Shown piece by piece: positions 28,253 to 38,257 of a stretch of DNA of 64,000 nucleotides. Both the position numbers and the translations under genes were made by a program. Positions within the stretch are counted from its first letter, which is position 1; each line of letters begins with the position of its first letter. This stretch comes from Methanolobus vulcani (lineage in GTDB: Archaea; Halobacteriota; Methanosarcinia; Methanosarcinales; Methanosarcinaceae), in contig NZ_FNCA01000006.1 in NCBI RefSeq assembly GCF_900100715.1, positions 80,276 through 144,275 of the forward strand, written 5' to 3'. The notes beneath the pieces are model-generated. The model did no database searches. It worked only from the letters and a program-made list of their open reading frames with translations, and was not told the origin of the DNA.

Positions 28253-29755
28253 TTGATTATTGTGACAGACCAAAGACCACATCTTCCGGTAAAGAAATAT
28301 CTTCTAAGCCTTGAACCATGTGTACATGGTGGACTGATAAGAAAAAGTTCCCAGAAATACGGCATTCCTGAATCAGATATCCTGGATGCAAGTGCAAGTC
28401 TTAATCCCTTAGGAACCCCTTTTGACCAGCCGGATCCTGAGCTGGACCTGCAGGACCTTTTGGATAAAGGCCTTGAAAAACTTGAGCAGTACCCGGATAA
28501 CCGTTATCTTGAATATCGAACGGCTGCAGCAGAATTTGTGGGAATGGGAATGACATATGAGAACATCATTCCCGGAAACGGTTCAACTGAGATTATACGA
28601 CTGGTGGCAGAGTGCGTAGTAGCTGAAGGCGATGTTGTACTAATTCCAAGACCTACTTTCAGTGAATATGAATTGCAATGCAGTGTCATGGGTGCCAGTA
28701 TAAAGTATATCGAGCAGGATGATATTTTTAACCTTGAGGATGAGCTTCTTGCCGAAGCTAAGATCCTTTTTGTGTGCAACCCAAATAACCCAACGGGGAA
28801 ATTGTTCAAAAAAGAGAAAATGGAGAAACTTGCAGAACAATGTGCAGCCCAGAAGACAATACTCTTTGTGGATGAGGCCTATATAGAACTGGCAGAACCG
28901 GAGCAGAGTGTTGCTTATCTTGTGGAGGATAATGATTATCTTTTCATTCAGCGTTCCTTAACGAAATCTTTTGCAATTCCCGGGATCAGAATGGGTTTTG
29001 GAGTTGCTTCTTCAAAATTTGCATGTGTGCTTAACAATGCAAGACTTTCCTGGAACATGGGATGTGTTTCAGATACAATTGCTACAGCTCTCTTGAGTAT
29101 GAAAGGCGGTGTGAACAGCAAATATCTGCTGGATTCAAGGGCTTTCATAGCGCAAGAACGCGATTTTCTTATGAGTAAACTATCTCGCAGGGGGTTCAAG
29201 CCTGCAGAGAGCTGTGTTAATTACATTTATGTAGATATTACTGATCTGTCGCTCAATTCATCCGAACTTGCAGAAAGAATGGCATCACATGGTGTTCTTA
29301 TTCGTGACTGCAATTCTTTCCAGAACAATGGCAAGAATCATATAAGGGTGGCAATACGCACAAGAGAGGAGAATGAGCGTATTGCAGATACAGTACGTCA
29401 GGTAATATATGAATGGGGCAGGGAACAGGCTGAGATGCAGCTTCATGAAAATATAAAAGTAGCTGCAGAATGCGGACGCAAAGGAAGTAACACTGACTGT
29501 GACTATTATCCATGTCATTTCAAAGGACAGGATTGTACTTTCTGCTTCTGTCCCTTCTATCCATGCGAGGATAGTCGTACAGGTGGAAACTGGATAGAAA
29601 GCTCAAGCGGTGGTCAGGTATGGAGCTGTCTTAATTGCAATATAGTTCATGAGGAAAAGATAGTTGATGACCTGTTATCTGTCTTTGTTGGCGAAGGTCT
29701 TAACGATGAAAGTATCAGAAAAGCGTGGAAGGAAGTAATGGAGCTCAATCTATGA
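28253..29755 (+). CDS. cobD: L-threonine-O-3-phosphate decarboxylase, probably with kinase-type C-terminal domain
   Basis: 500 residues. The PLP-dependent fold is complete: NPNNPTG, VDEAYIEL, Schiff-base Lys at codon 28964-28966 in SLTKSFAIPGIRMGFG, and the late Arg in HIRVAIRTRE. It makes the (R)-1-aminopropan-2-ol phosphate linker of cobamides. The C-terminal region (about 415-500) has the cysteine-rich pattern CDYYPCHFKGQDCTFCFCPF. The Methanosarcina mazei homologue with such a tail has been reported as a bifunctional L-threonine kinase/decarboxylase; that is prior knowledge, not shown here. The start is uncertain: TTG 28253 and GTG 28262 are candidates. Its stop overlaps the cbiB start by 4 bp. 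Confidence 0.88.
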   Translation: MIIVTDQRPHLPVKKYLLSLEPCVHGGLIRKSSQKYGIPESDILDASASLNPLGTPFDQPDPELDLQDLLDKGLEKLEQYPDNRYLEYRTAAAEFVGMGMTYENIIPGNGSTEIIRLVAECVVAEGDVVLIPRPTFSEYELQCSVMGASIKYIEQDDIFNLEDELLAEAKILFVCNPNNPTGKLFKKEKMEKLAEQCAAQKTILFVDEAYIELAEPEQSVAYLVEDNDYLFIQRSLTKSFAIPGIRMGFGVASSKFACVLNNARLSWNMGCVSDTIATALLSMKGGVNSKYLLDSRAFIAQERDFLMSKLSRRGFKPAESCVNYIYVDITDLSLNSSELAERMASHGVLIRDCNSFQNNGKNHIRVAIRTREENERIADTVRQVIYEWGREQAEMQLHENIKVAAECGRKGSNTDCDYYPCHFKGQDCTFCFCPFYPCEDSRTGGNWIESSSGGQVWSCLNCNIVHEEKIVDDLLSVFVGEGLNDESIRKAWKEVMELNL

Positions 29756-30729
29756 TCCTGCCTTCGGTACAGGCAAATCCAGGCGAACTGGTAATAGTAT
29801 TACTTTTAGCCTATGCTCTAGACCTTGTGTTCTGCGAGCCTCCCTTTGCAATCCATCCTGTTGTCTGGATGGGCAGATTGATAGGCTTCTTCAAAAAGAA
29901 CATTCCTGAGAACAATCGCAAGCTTTACGGAATATTTATTGGCCTTACTACGATACTTTTCGGATGTACTATTGCCTATCTTGTAATGTTATTCATGGGT
30001 ATTGAGTCCATTCCGGCAGTTCTTCGTTATCTGGTGGCTGCTTATTTCCTTAAGGCAACATTTGCCATTCGCTGTCTTTACGGTGCAGCCAATGAAGTAA
30101 GGACTGAACTTGATGCTGGTAAACTTGACAGCGCCAGGCAGAAACTTTCAATGTATGTGAGCCGCAATACGTCAAAACTGGAAGAGGGCCAGGTATCTTC
30201 AGCAATTATCGAGACAACTTCTGAGAACTATGTAGATGGAATACTTTCCCCCCTTTTGTTCTATGCATGTTTCGGGCCTTACGGACTCATAGCAGCATAT
30301 GTATTCAAAGCTACAAGTACACTGGATTCAATGGTAGGATATAAAGACGAGCGTCACCGTGAAGTGGGCTGGTTCTCTGCCAAGTTCGATGATGTACTTA
30401 ATTGGATACCTGCACGTCTGTCTGTGATTTTCCTTTCAGCTGCAACTCTTGTTGTGAGTCTCGCTTATCGTAAGGTCAAGATACCGGACTACAGGACAGC
30501 TTTTAAAACAGGTATCAGGGACGGATTAAAAACACCATCTCCAAATTCCGGTTTTCCAATGGCTTCCGTTGCAGGTGCTCTGAAAATAAAACTGGAAAAA
30601 CCGAATACCTATGTTCTGGGTGATGGCTTTGCTTACCCGGTGTCGGAGGATATCAAACTTACATCCTGGATTATCCTTGTGGCATCGTTCTTTGCTATCA
30701 TCGTATCTTCACTTACAATTATACTATAG
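29752..30729 (+). CDS. cbiB: Adenosylcobinamide-phosphate synthase CbiB
   Basis: 325-residue polytopic membrane protein that attaches the aminopropanol phosphate to adenosylcobyric acid. Family motifs are DLVFCEPPFAIHPVVWMGRL near the N-terminus, SENYVDGILSPLLFYACFGP in the middle, YVFKATSTLDSMVGYKDERH, and TPSPNSGFPMASVAGALKI. The ATG at 29752 overlaps the cobD stop (ATGA) and follows GGAAG, so it is preferred over an upstream in-frame GTG. It uses the product of the preceding cobD, giving a direct pathway link. Confidence 0.95.
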   Translation: MILPSVQANPGELVIVLLLAYALDLVFCEPPFAIHPVVWMGRLIGFFKKNIPENNRKLYGIFIGLTTILFGCTIAYLVMLFMGIESIPAVLRYLVAAYFLKATFAIRCLYGAANEVRTELDAGKLDSARQKLSMYVSRNTSKLEEGQVSSAIIETTSENYVDGILSPLLFYACFGPYGLIAAYVFKATSTLDSMVGYKDERHREVGWFSAKFDDVLNWIPARLSVIFLSAATLVVSLAYRKVKIPDYRTAFKTGIRDGLKTPSPNSGFPMASVAGALKIKLEKPNTYVLGDGFAYPVSEDIKLTSWIILVASFFAIIVSSLTIIL

Positions 30730-30851
30730 CTATGTTGAAAGCTAATTAATGACCACAGTCTGATATTAATGTCTAAGAATTGAAATCCAGAAATATAACG
30801 ATCAAATCTCAAACAACAATATTATAAAGAAATCTCCCCGAAGTGATGGCA

Positions 30852-31442
30852 ATGAAATTATCGGATATAGAATCAAAAGACCTGAAAAAGAACCAGTCAA
30901 AAGAACTGGAAGGTGAGATCACCAGGGATATAATCGAGATCCTTGAAGAGGAAGGAATAACAGTTCAGATGCTTGTTGATGCTGCACTTGAGCTCTATGC
31001 TCCCCATCCGGGTATAGAAACAAAAGAACTTGCAGAGGAAAAGTTCCTCAGAGAACTTGATATTGCAGTATCCGATCCGAATCTCTGTCTTCTTATCTAT
31101 TCCGGTATCTTACTTGAAAAAGAAGGTAGAGAAGGCCGCTTACCTAATATAAGCAGAAGTTCTTACGAAAAGGATCTTACATTCATTATCGCAGATGAGG
31201 TGCTTGGTATGAGTATTTCTAAATATATCAGTGGTGACAAAGGAATGTTTGAGTTCGTACGATTTGACAAACAAAAACCAGGTATTCTTGCTGAACTTGG
31301 ACCTTTCATGGATGACATTATAGGTGGTCTAATTGGCGGAGTGTCTGCCAACATGTACACAAGAGCAATGGCAGAAGCTGCTGAAAAAGCTAAAAAGAAG
31401 AAAACAGACCCTGAAAACAAAAGTGATGTGATAGCAGGATGA
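30852..31442 (+). CDS. cobZ: Alpha-ribazole phosphatase CobZ (PgpA-related)
   Basis: About 196 residues, related to bacterial phosphatidylglycerophosphatase A. CobZ is the archaeal non-orthologous replacement of CobC, removing the phosphate from alpha-ribazole-5'-phosphate or the late cobamide phosphate. The C-terminal segment MDDIIGGLIGGVSANMYTRA is a conserved glycine-rich part. It lies between cbiB and cobS; its stop overlaps the cobS start by 4 bp. I prefer the ATG at 30852 with GTGAT just upstream; GTG 30843 and ATG 30846 are in frame. The 110-bp gap after cbiB could hold a secondary promoter. Confidence 0.85.
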   Translation: MKLSDIESKDLKKNQSKELEGEITRDIIEILEEEGITVQMLVDAALELYAPHPGIETKELAEEKFLRELDIAVSDPNLCLLIYSGILLEKEGREGRLPNISRSSYEKDLTFIIADEVLGMSISKYISGDKGMFEFVRFDKQKPGILAELGPFMDDIIGGLIGGVSANMYTRAMAEAAEKAKKKKTDPENKSDVIAG

Positions 31443-32260
31443 ACGGATTCTTATTAGCTCTCAGATCCAGTTTCGGATTCCTTTCAACAATTCCTGTAGG
31501 AATTACAATGGAAGGACTTGATGAGTTCTTCAAGAGAACATACCTGCATCTGGTAGTTGGAATTGTCCTTGGGTTATTGATGGGTGCAGTTGCATATATT
31601 TTGATAAGTTATTTGCCGATCAACATTGCCGCTGTGTTTGTAATAGTTTTCGTCTACTATATTACAGGACTGAACCATCTTGATGGAATGGCCGACCTTG
31701 GTGACGGTCTGACTGCACATGGGTCTGTGGAAAAGAAACTCAAAGCACTGAAGGATATGTCCCTTGGAATAGGCGGCGTTGCCTACGCATCTCTTATTAT
31801 TATTGCATTCTATGCAACTCTTGTGGCACTTAATGAGCAGTCTTTAATTGTATACTCATCTGCTGCCGATGTGGCAAGAATCTTTTTCTTTGCGATGTTC
31901 GTGTCAGAGATAAGTGCCATGCAGTCCATGCTGACAGTTGCTGCATTTGGCAAGTCCATACACGAAGGGCTTGGATCAATACTCATCAAGAATACCACAG
32001 TACCTAAATATCTTATAGGATTTGTAATTGGTATTGTTGCCTGTGTCGCAATGTCATTTTACCTGGGTTTCGGTATAACAGGTATTATTCCTTTCATTGC
32101 AGCTATATTCGCAACCTTTATTTTGCTAAATATCAGTAACAGGCATTTTGGTGGTGTTAATGGTGATGTTATCGGTGCTTCCAATGAGGTTGGAAGGATA
32201 ATCGCACTTATCGCTGTAACATTGGTATTGATGTATGGAGGTATTGTTTGGACGCTATAA
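31439..32260 (+). CDS. cobS: Adenosylcobinamide-GDP ribazoletransferase (cobalamin synthase) CobS
   Basis: 273-residue membrane protein that joins adenosylcobinamide-GDP and alpha-ribazole to complete the cobamide. The CobS motif GLNHLDGMADLGDGL with its metal-binding Asp residues is present near residue 80, followed by several membrane segments and NRHFGGVNGDVIGASNE near the C-terminus. Start and stop overlap both neighbours (4 bp with cobZ, 13 bp with cobY), showing translational coupling. Confidence 0.96.
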   Translation: MNGFLLALRSSFGFLSTIPVGITMEGLDEFFKRTYLHLVVGIVLGLLMGAVAYILISYLPINIAAVFVIVFVYYITGLNHLDGMADLGDGLTAHGSVEKKLKALKDMSLGIGGVAYASLIIIAFYATLVALNEQSLIVYSSAADVARIFFFAMFVSEISAMQSMLTVAAFGKSIHEGLGSILIKNTTVPKYLIGFVIGIVACVAMSFYLGFGITGIIPFIAAIFATFILLNISNRHFGGVNGDVIGASNEVGRIIALIAVTLVLMYGGIVWTL

Positions 32261-32883
32261 TAATGGCCGGGGGTTTTGGAAGCAGGTTAGGTATGGGGGA
32301 AAAACCCTGTGTCGATCTACTTGGAAAGCCTCTGATATCATATGTGATCGATGCGCTGCAAAAAACAGAAAGTATAGGTGATATCTATGTTGCCGTATCT
32401 CCGGCAACACCTAAAACCGCATCTTTTGTGGAAGAAGAGTATGAAGGGAAGGTGCAGGTAATTCCGACAGGTGGTGGCAACTATGTTGGTGACATGGTCT
32501 ATGCAGTAAAAGTTGCCTGTATAAGCGACCCTTTAATGATACTTATGTCAGATCTACCTTTGTTAACTCCTGCTCTTCTTGAAAAGGTAATTGCTGAATA
32601 CAAGACATGTGGTAAACCTGCTATGTCTATATTCTCTCCGATATCCGTTTGTAAAAGCCTTGGCATAAGGCCGGATACGGTGTTCAACTGGGGCGGTGAA
32701 GGAAAGCTGATAGTTCCTTCTGGTGTCAATATAATGGACGGTAAAGATGTTGATCATGAGCAGGAATATGTCAGTCTTGTGATGGAAGATGTTGAATTTG
32801 CTCTTAATATCAATACGGTCGATGACCTCAAAAAATGCAAAGAGATGATCCTTGAGCGTGATGTCAGGTCAATTAAGAATTAG
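32248..32883 (+). CDS. cobY: GTP:adenosylcobinamide-phosphate guanylyltransferase CobY
   Basis: 211 residues, nucleotidyltransferase (GT-A) fold with the N-terminal signature IIMAGGFGSRLGMGEKPCVDL and the metal-binding region LMILMSDLPLL. CobY is the archaeal non-orthologous replacement of bacterial CobU and makes adenosylcobinamide-GDP, the substrate of CobS encoded just before it. It starts with TTG at 32248, inside the end of cobS. It is the last gene of the operon; a possible small-RNA unit follows. Confidence 0.95.
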   Translation: MDAIIMAGGFGSRLGMGEKPCVDLLGKPLISYVIDALQKTESIGDIYVAVSPATPKTASFVEEEYEGKVQVIPTGGGNYVGDMVYAVKVACISDPLMILMSDLPLLTPALLEKVIAEYKTCGKPAMSIFSPISVCKSLGIRPDTVFNWGGEGKLIVPSGVNIMDGKDVDHEQEYVSLVMEDVEFALNINTVDDLKKCKEMILERDVRSIKN

Positions 32884-33208
32884 ATTCCAGTCAAAGAAAA
32901 TTGCAGTAAAATATTGTTAATGATATTTAATTACAATATCCGCACACTTTATATCTTATAATTACTAATATTCTTTAAGGCAGGTTGGAATTGTCTCATG
33001 TGCGGTGGTTGGAGAACTCACAGGCACCTTTTACAGAATAAGAGGTGCCATTCTATTCATAGTCTTCAATTTTTCTTTTTTTGTTTTTCATGTTTTTAGT
33101 AATTTTATTGATCTGTAGTAGAACAAACCAAAGCATTTAAATTGTGTTTCTGACTAAAACCAATGTTATTTCGGTTGTTACTATAGTAAAACATATGAGG
33201 ATAGGTTT
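32884..33208 (+). ncRNA. Intergenic unit: candidate small RNA or 33-codon ORF with hairpin and U-rich tail
   Basis: A TATA-like box TTTATATC (32948-32955) is followed after about 25 nt by GGCAGG, a G-rich stretch, a hairpin GGCACCT/AGGTGCC (33023-33029, 33043-33049) and a U-rich tract at 33070-33082. The unit from about 32979 to 33085 could be a stand-alone RNA. It also contains ATG at 32998 opening 33 codons (MCGGWRTHRHLL at the start) to a TAG at 33099. The rest of the region is A/T-rich DNA upstream of the next gene. Confidence 0.35.
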
Positions 33209-34072
33209 ATGATCAAAAGATCTTACATGACATTTATTATGTGTCTCGTACTTCTGGCTGCAGTCCTGGTAAGTGGTTGTACTGGTTCTGATGATACAGC
33301 AAATGAAGAAACACAGCAGGAAGTTGCAGAAGACGTAACCCCTGCTCCTGAAGAAACAGTAGTTGATGATAGTACTTTTACCAATTCCATAGGAATGGAA
33401 TTTGTGAAGGTCCCTGCAGGTGACTTCCTGATGGGTGCTCCTGAAGAGGAGAAATACAGTGACAGGGCAGAAAGACCTGTTCATGAGGTGACTATTGGAA
33501 AAGACTTCTATATCGGGGTTTATGAAGTAACCCAGGACCAGTGGGTAAAGGTCATGGGCGAGAATCCTTCCTATTTCACAGGAGACGGTGATCTTCCGGT
33601 AGAAAAGGTTTCATGGGCAGATGCAAATCAATTCATTGGTATACTTAATTCAATGGAAGGCACTGAAACATATCGCCTGCCTACTGAGGCTGAGTGGGAA
33701 TATGCTGCCAGGGCTGGTACTGAGACTGCTTTTTGCTTTGGTGATGATACTTCAATGCTGGTTGATTATGGCTGGTATGATGCCAACTCAGAAGACAAGA
33801 CATGGCCGGTTGGCATGAAGGATGCGAATCCATGGGGCCTTTATGATGTTTATGGAAATGTTGCAGAATGGACTCAGGATGAGTATCACAGCAACTACTA
33901 CAAAGCTCCTACTGATGGCAGTGAATGGACAGGCGGGGTCAGTGGTACAAGAGTATTCCGCGGTGGAAGCTGGCATAATGCAGATATTGACTGTCGTTCT
34001 GCTGTAAGAGATAGCATCGGACAGGGCAGTCGTGTGGAATATATTGGTTTCCGCGTTGTGAAAGATATATGA
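33209..34072 (+). CDS. SUMF1/formylglycine-generating-enzyme-like lipoprotein
   Basis: 287 residues. A signal peptide and lipobox (VSGC24) anchor it outside the cell; a Glu/Thr-rich linker leads to a complete SUMF1-type domain (about 55-287) with VPAGDFLMGAP, YEVTQDQWVKVMGENPS, YRLPTEAEWEYAARAG and VFRGGSWHNADIDCRSAVRD. Only one Cys is present in the region where true formylglycine-generating enzymes use a pair, and no sulfatase is nearby, so enzymatic oxidation of cysteine is doubtful; many such domains are C-type-lectin-fold binding modules. A second SUMF1 protein, without signal peptide, is encoded at 44372-45148. Confidence 0.85.
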   Translation: MIKRSYMTFIMCLVLLAAVLVSGCTGSDDTANEETQQEVAEDVTPAPEETVVDDSTFTNSIGMEFVKVPAGDFLMGAPEEEKYSDRAERPVHEVTIGKDFYIGVYEVTQDQWVKVMGENPSYFTGDGDLPVEKVSWADANQFIGILNSMEGTETYRLPTEAEWEYAARAGTETAFCFGDDTSMLVDYGWYDANSEDKTWPVGMKDANPWGLYDVYGNVAEWTQDEYHSNYYKAPTDGSEWTGGVSGTRVFRGGSWHNADIDCRSAVRDSIGQGSRVEYIGFRVVKDI

Positions 34073-34234
34073 TATCCTTAATGGGTATCTACACTTTTCT
34101 TTTTTTATCGGGATTACTGGTCATCCAGGATTGTTTTAACTGTTAAATTCGAAACTTTTAAGTATGATTCATGCTGCCCTTAGTTGAAAGTATTCAGGCT
34201 TAGGCGATAGAATTAGCATGATGCAGATTCTTGA

Positions 34235-34303
34235 TGCAATATATTTAAATTCAATATTGCAGTAGGATAAGCACTAGGTTTACACGAAGTGTTTACATAT
34301 AAA
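34235..34303 (+). promoter_or_regulatory. ileS promoter region with palindrome and repeated GTTTACA
   Basis: A perfect inverted repeat TGCAATAT/ATATTGCA (34235-34242, 34254-34261; 11-nt spacer) is followed by two direct copies of GTTTACA (34278-34284, 34291-34297). The second runs into a TATA-like CATATAAA about 45 nt before the ileS start. The arrangement resembles a regulator site upstream of a promoter. Confidence 0.4.
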
Positions 34304-34344
34304 CTCAAATTAATCATAATTCACATTTACATGGAGAATCCTGA

Positions 34345-37300
34345 ATGATAGAGGAGATCACCAACCAGTATGACCCAAAGAAAATAGAGGAGAAGGTACA
34401 TGCTCTCTGGAACGAGACGAGTGCCTATTCCAAGGTACGTGAGCACAGAAAAGGCGGAAAACGATTCTTTTTCGTAGACGGTCCACCATATACAACCGGA
34501 CATATTCACCTGGGAACAGCCTGGAACAAGATCATCAAGGACTCCATCTTAAGATACCGTTCCATGAATGGTTTTGATATCGTTGATCGTGCAGGCTGGG
34601 ATATGCATGGTCTTCCTATAGAGGTAAAAGTGGAAGGTGCACTTGGTTTTACATCCAAGAAGGACATCGAGAGCTACGGTGTCGGTAATTTCATCGAAAA
34701 ATGTAAGGAATTCGCTCTTAATCAGAAGGACGACATGACAGAGCAGTTCCAGGACCTTGGAGCCTGGCTTGACTGGAATGACCCATATATGACACTCAGG
34801 GATGAGTACATCGAGGCTGCCTGGTGGACAATGAAACAGGCGCAGGAGAAAAGTCTCCTTGAGCAGGGTAAACGTGTTGTCAACTGGTGTCCACGCTGTG
34901 AAACCGCTATTGCTGATTCCGAAGTTGAGTATGAGGAAAGGAAAGACCCTTCAATATTTGTAAAATTCCCGATAATCGGTGAGGAGAACACCTTTGTGGT
35001 CATATGGACCACAACACCATGGACCATACCTTCAAACGTAGCAGTTGCAGTGCATCCTTCTTTTGAGTACTCAAAGGTAAAAGCGGTAAATGCAGAAGGC
35101 AAAGAGGAAACACTTATAGTTGCTTCCGAACTTGTTGAAAATGTACTCAAAAAGGGAAGATATGTAGATTATGAAGTTCTCGGAACAATGCTTGGCGAGG
35201 ACCTCACATCACTCTCATACGAAAGTCCGATCGCTGACAAAGTGCCAAAACAGGCCGAGATGAAACACAGCATATATCTTGCAGACTATGTAACCGCAGA
35301 GAACACAGGTTGTGTACACATTGCTCCGGGACATGGTATGGATGACTTTGAAGTTGGTAAGAAGAATGGTCTTCCTATATTCTGTCCGGTTGGACCCGAT
35401 GGTCGCTACACTGAAGAAGCCGGTGAATATGCAGGAATGCATATCCGTGAAGCTAACAAAGTTGTCATCGAAGACCTTAATGAGCGCGGAAACCTGCTCT
35501 CAGAAGGTACTATTGAACACAGGTACGGACACTGCTGGCGCTGTAAGACACCAATCATCTACCTTGCTACAGAACAGTGGTTCATCAAGATCGGTGAACT
35601 CAAGGAACAGATGCTTGAAGAGATAGCACAGGTAAAATGGTATCCGGAATGGGCCGGTTCTGCTAGGTTTAAGGACTGGGTTGAGGGAGCACGTGACTGG
35701 TGTGTTTCCCGTCAGAGATACTGGGGTATCCCAATCCCTGTCTGGAAGTGTAAGAGCTGTGGCAAGATGCACGTTGTCGGTACCAAGAAAGAACTTCAGG
35801 AAATGTCAGGTGTAAGCGACGATGTTGAGCTTCACAGGCCATATGTGGACGATATCCTGCTTGATTGTGAATGTGGCTGCAAGATGAAGCGTGTTGAAGA
35901 CGTTTTCGATGTATGGTTCGATTCAGCCGTGGCTTCATGGGCAACACTGAGATTCCCACAGCAGACAGAAGAGTTCGAGAAATGGTGGCCTGCAGACTTT
36001 ATCACAGAAGGACAGGACCAGACACGTGGATGGTTCTACTCACAGCTTGGTGCAAGTATGGTCGCTTTTGGCAAGGCACCTTACAAGAGCGTACTTATGC
36101 ACGGTTTCACCCTTGACAGTGAAGGCAAGAAAATGTCAAAGAGCCTTGGAAATGTAGTAGCTCCAGGTGATGTAATAGAGCAGTTCGGTGCCGATACCCT
36201 GCGTAGCTTCGTTTTATCTTCAAGTGCTCCATGGGATGATCTCAAATTCGTAAGCAGTGAATTGGGCAATATCAACAGGACTATCAACATTCTCTGGAAT
36301 GTCTATCGTTTCCCACTTCCATATATGGTTCTTGATAAATTTGATCCATCCAAAGTCTCACTTGAATCTGTGAAACCACACCTTCGCAAGGAAGACAGAT
36401 GGATACTTTCAAGGGCACAATCACTTGTTGCTGAAGTTAATGATGCAATGTCAAAGTGCACATTGCACAGGGCACTCAGATCTATTAACGAGTTCGTTCT
36501 TGAGGATCTTTCAAGATGGTATATCCAGCTTATCAGGCCAAGAACATGGGTAGAAGCAGATGACCCTGACAAGCTTGCAGTTTATCGTGTACTCTATGAT
36601 GTATTCGTATTGACAGCAAAGGTGATCGCACCATTCATGCCACATCTGGCTGAGGAAATGTACCAGAACCTTGTGAGAAATGTGTACCCTGATGCACCAG
36701 TTACTATTCACATGAACGATTGGCCACAGGTCGACGAGGGTCTTGTTGACAAGGAACTTGAAGCTCACATGGATATGGTCCGCTCAATTGTGGAGTCTGC
36801 ATCCAATGCCCGCCAGAAGGTTGGCAGGAAACTCAGGTGGCCTGTATCACGCATAGTTCTCAGTCCTGTGAACCAGCAGGCAGCAGATGCAGTCACAAAC
36901 CTGAAGTCCGTACTAATGGACCAGACAAACTCCAAAGACATCGTGCTTACAGGTGTAGGTGAATCATGGGACGAACTTGGATTTGAAGCAAACCCGGATC
37001 CTGGAAAGATAGGTCCGGTATTCAAAGGTGATGCTGGCAAGGTCATAGGTGCAATAAAGCAGGCAGATGCAATGCAACTTAAGAAGGCTCTTGCTCTGGA
37101 AGACCAGTTTGAACTTGAAATACCAGGCGGAACTGCCATGATCAAACCTGAAATGGTCAACTTCATAGAGACGCTACCTGAAATGGTTGCAAGTGCCCAG
37201 TCCAGCGCAGGTATAATCTATGTGGATGCAAACCTGACCCGTGAGATCGAATCCGAAGGTTACACAAGGGAAGTTATCCGCAGGGTGCAGGACATGAGGA

Positions 37301-37521
37301 AGGAACTCAATCTTGCAGTTGATGACAATATCAAATCCCACATACAGATAAACGACCAGAGGGTACTTGACCTTGTACTTGACCGCGAGCAGTTCATTGC
37401 AAAGGAAACCCGTGCAAACGTTCAGGTTATTGGTCTTGATGTTGACACGGCAGGTTCACTTGAAAAGGACTGGGATGTCGAAGGTATATCCATGACCATC
37501 GGCATTTCAAAAACAAACTGA
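34345..37521 (+). CDS. ileS: Isoleucine-tRNA ligase
   Basis: 1058 residues, the usual size of archaeal/eukaryotic-type IleRS. The class I signature reads HIHLG at residues 53-57 and KMSKS at 596-600. The editing domain contains [17 protein letters not shown], and the C-terminal anticodon-binding region carries [14 protein letters not shown]. Cysteine pairs in the catalytic insert ([15 protein letters not shown]) look like the structural zinc sites. The next gene, mptE, starts 7 bp after the stop, so they are cotranscribed. Confidence 0.97.
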   Translation: MIEEITNQYDPKKIEEKVHALWNETSAYSKVREHRKGGKRFFFVDGPPYTTGHIHLGTAWNKIIKDSILRYRSMNGFDIVDRAGWDMHGLPIEVKVEGALGFTSKKDIESYGVGNFIEKCKEFALNQKDDMTEQFQDLGAWLDWNDPYMTLRDEYIEAAWWTMKQAQEKSLLEQGKRVVNWCPRCETAIADSEVEYEERKDPSIFVKFPIIGEENTFVVIWTTTPWTIPSNVAVAVHPSFEYSKVKAVNAEGKEETLIVASELVENVLKKGRYVDYEVLGTMLGEDLTSLSYESPIADKVPKQAEMKHSIYLADYVTAENTGCVHIAPGHGMDDFEVGKKNGLPIFCPVGPDGRYTEEAGEYAGMHIREANKVVIEDLNERGNLLSEGTIEHRYGHCWRCKTPIIYLATEQWFIKIGELKEQMLEEIAQVKWYPEWAGSARFKDWVEGARDWCVSRQRYWGIPIPVWKCKSCGKMHVVGTKKELQEMSGVSDDVELHRPYVDDILLDCECGCKMKRVEDVFDVWFDSAVASWATLRFPQQTEEFEKWWPADFITEGQDQTRGWFYSQLGASMVAFGKAPYKSVLMHGFTLDSEGKKMSKSLGNVVAPGDVIEQFGADTLRSFVLSSSAPWDDLKFVSSELGNINRTINILWNVYRFPLPYMVLDKFDPSKVSLESVKPHLRKEDRWILSRAQSLVAEVNDAMSKCTLHRALRSINEFVLEDLSRWYIQLIRPRTWVEADDPDKLAVYRVLYDVFVLTAKVIAPFMPHLAEEMYQNLVRNVYPDAPVTIHMNDWPQVDEGLVDKELEAHMDMVRSIVESASNARQKVGRKLRWPVSRIVLSPVNQQAADAVTNLKSVLMDQTNSKDIVLTGVGESWDELGFEANPDPGKIGPVFKGDAGKVIGAIKQADAMQLKKALALEDQFELEIPGGTAMIKPEMVNFIETLPEMVASAQSSAGIIYVDANLTREIESEGYTREVIRRVQDMRKELNLAVDDNIKSHIQINDQRVLDLVLDREQFIAKETRANVQVIGLDVDTAGSLEKDWDVEGISMTIGISKTN

Positions 37522-37528
37522 GGTTACA

Positions 37529-38158
37529 ATGGACTTCAATGAATGGGAACCCATTTACGAGTCCATACTAAAGGACATGGGTTTTAGCAGGGAAGGTGAT
37601 GAGCAGGCAGCTCTCATCCTCTCTGCCATGCTCGATACCTCCAATTCTGCAGATATTTCCGAATTAAAATCACTCATTGAAGGGAAGGATGTTCTTGTCT
37701 GTGGAAATGCTCCTGTTCTTTCACAGGAACTTGAACTAATTAATCCCGATGATTTTGTGATAATAGCAGCCGATGGAGCGACTGCTGTACTTGTTGACAG
37801 AGAAATAATTCCTGATATTATTGTAACAGATCTTGATGGAGATGTCGATAAAGAGATCATTGCCAACAAAGCAGGTTCAATAATGGTGGTACATGGTCAT
37901 GGAGACAACATTGACAAGCTTCATACTTATATCCCGCAGCTTAACAGAATAATAGGCAGTACCCAGGCTGGACCTCTGAAAAATGTATTCAATTTCGGTG
38001 GATTCAGTGACGGGGACAGATGTGCATATCTGGCAAAGGAATTTGGTGCTGCCAGTATAACTCTTCTTGGATTTGATTTTGATGATGAGAATGTCAATCC
38101 TATTAAGAAGAAAAAACTGAAATGGGCTCGTCTGCTTATAGAAAGATTAAATCCATAA
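37529..38158 (+). CDS. mptE: 6-hydroxymethyl-7,8-dihydropterin pyrophosphokinase MptE-like
   Basis: 209 residues of the DUF115 family. The archaeal member MptE pyrophosphorylates 6-hydroxymethyl-dihydropterin in (methano)pterin biosynthesis, replacing bacterial FolK. Matching segments are VLVCGNAPVLSQELE, VIIAADGATAVLVDREIIPDIIVTDLDGD, VVHGHGDNIDKL and FNFGGFSDGDRCAYLA. It follows ileS by 7 bp with GAGGTTAC as ribosome binding site. With the DHPS-like gene at 8223 it gives two methanopterin-related genes in the window. Confidence 0.88.
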   Translation: MDFNEWEPIYESILKDMGFSREGDEQAALILSAMLDTSNSADISELKSLIEGKDVLVCGNAPVLSQELELINPDDFVIIAADGATAVLVDREIIPDIIVTDLDGDVDKEIIANKAGSIMVVHGHGDNIDKLHTYIPQLNRIIGSTQAGPLKNVFNFGGFSDGDRCAYLAKEFGAASITLLGFDFDDENVNPIKKKKLKWARLLIERLNP

Positions 38159-38257
38159 GTCTTGTAACACTCAATTTATCTTTTTTCCAAGTTACTTGCA
38201 GGTAACGTTTTATCAGAATCTATTTATATTTTCGTTATAAATATCTACAGGAGTTGC

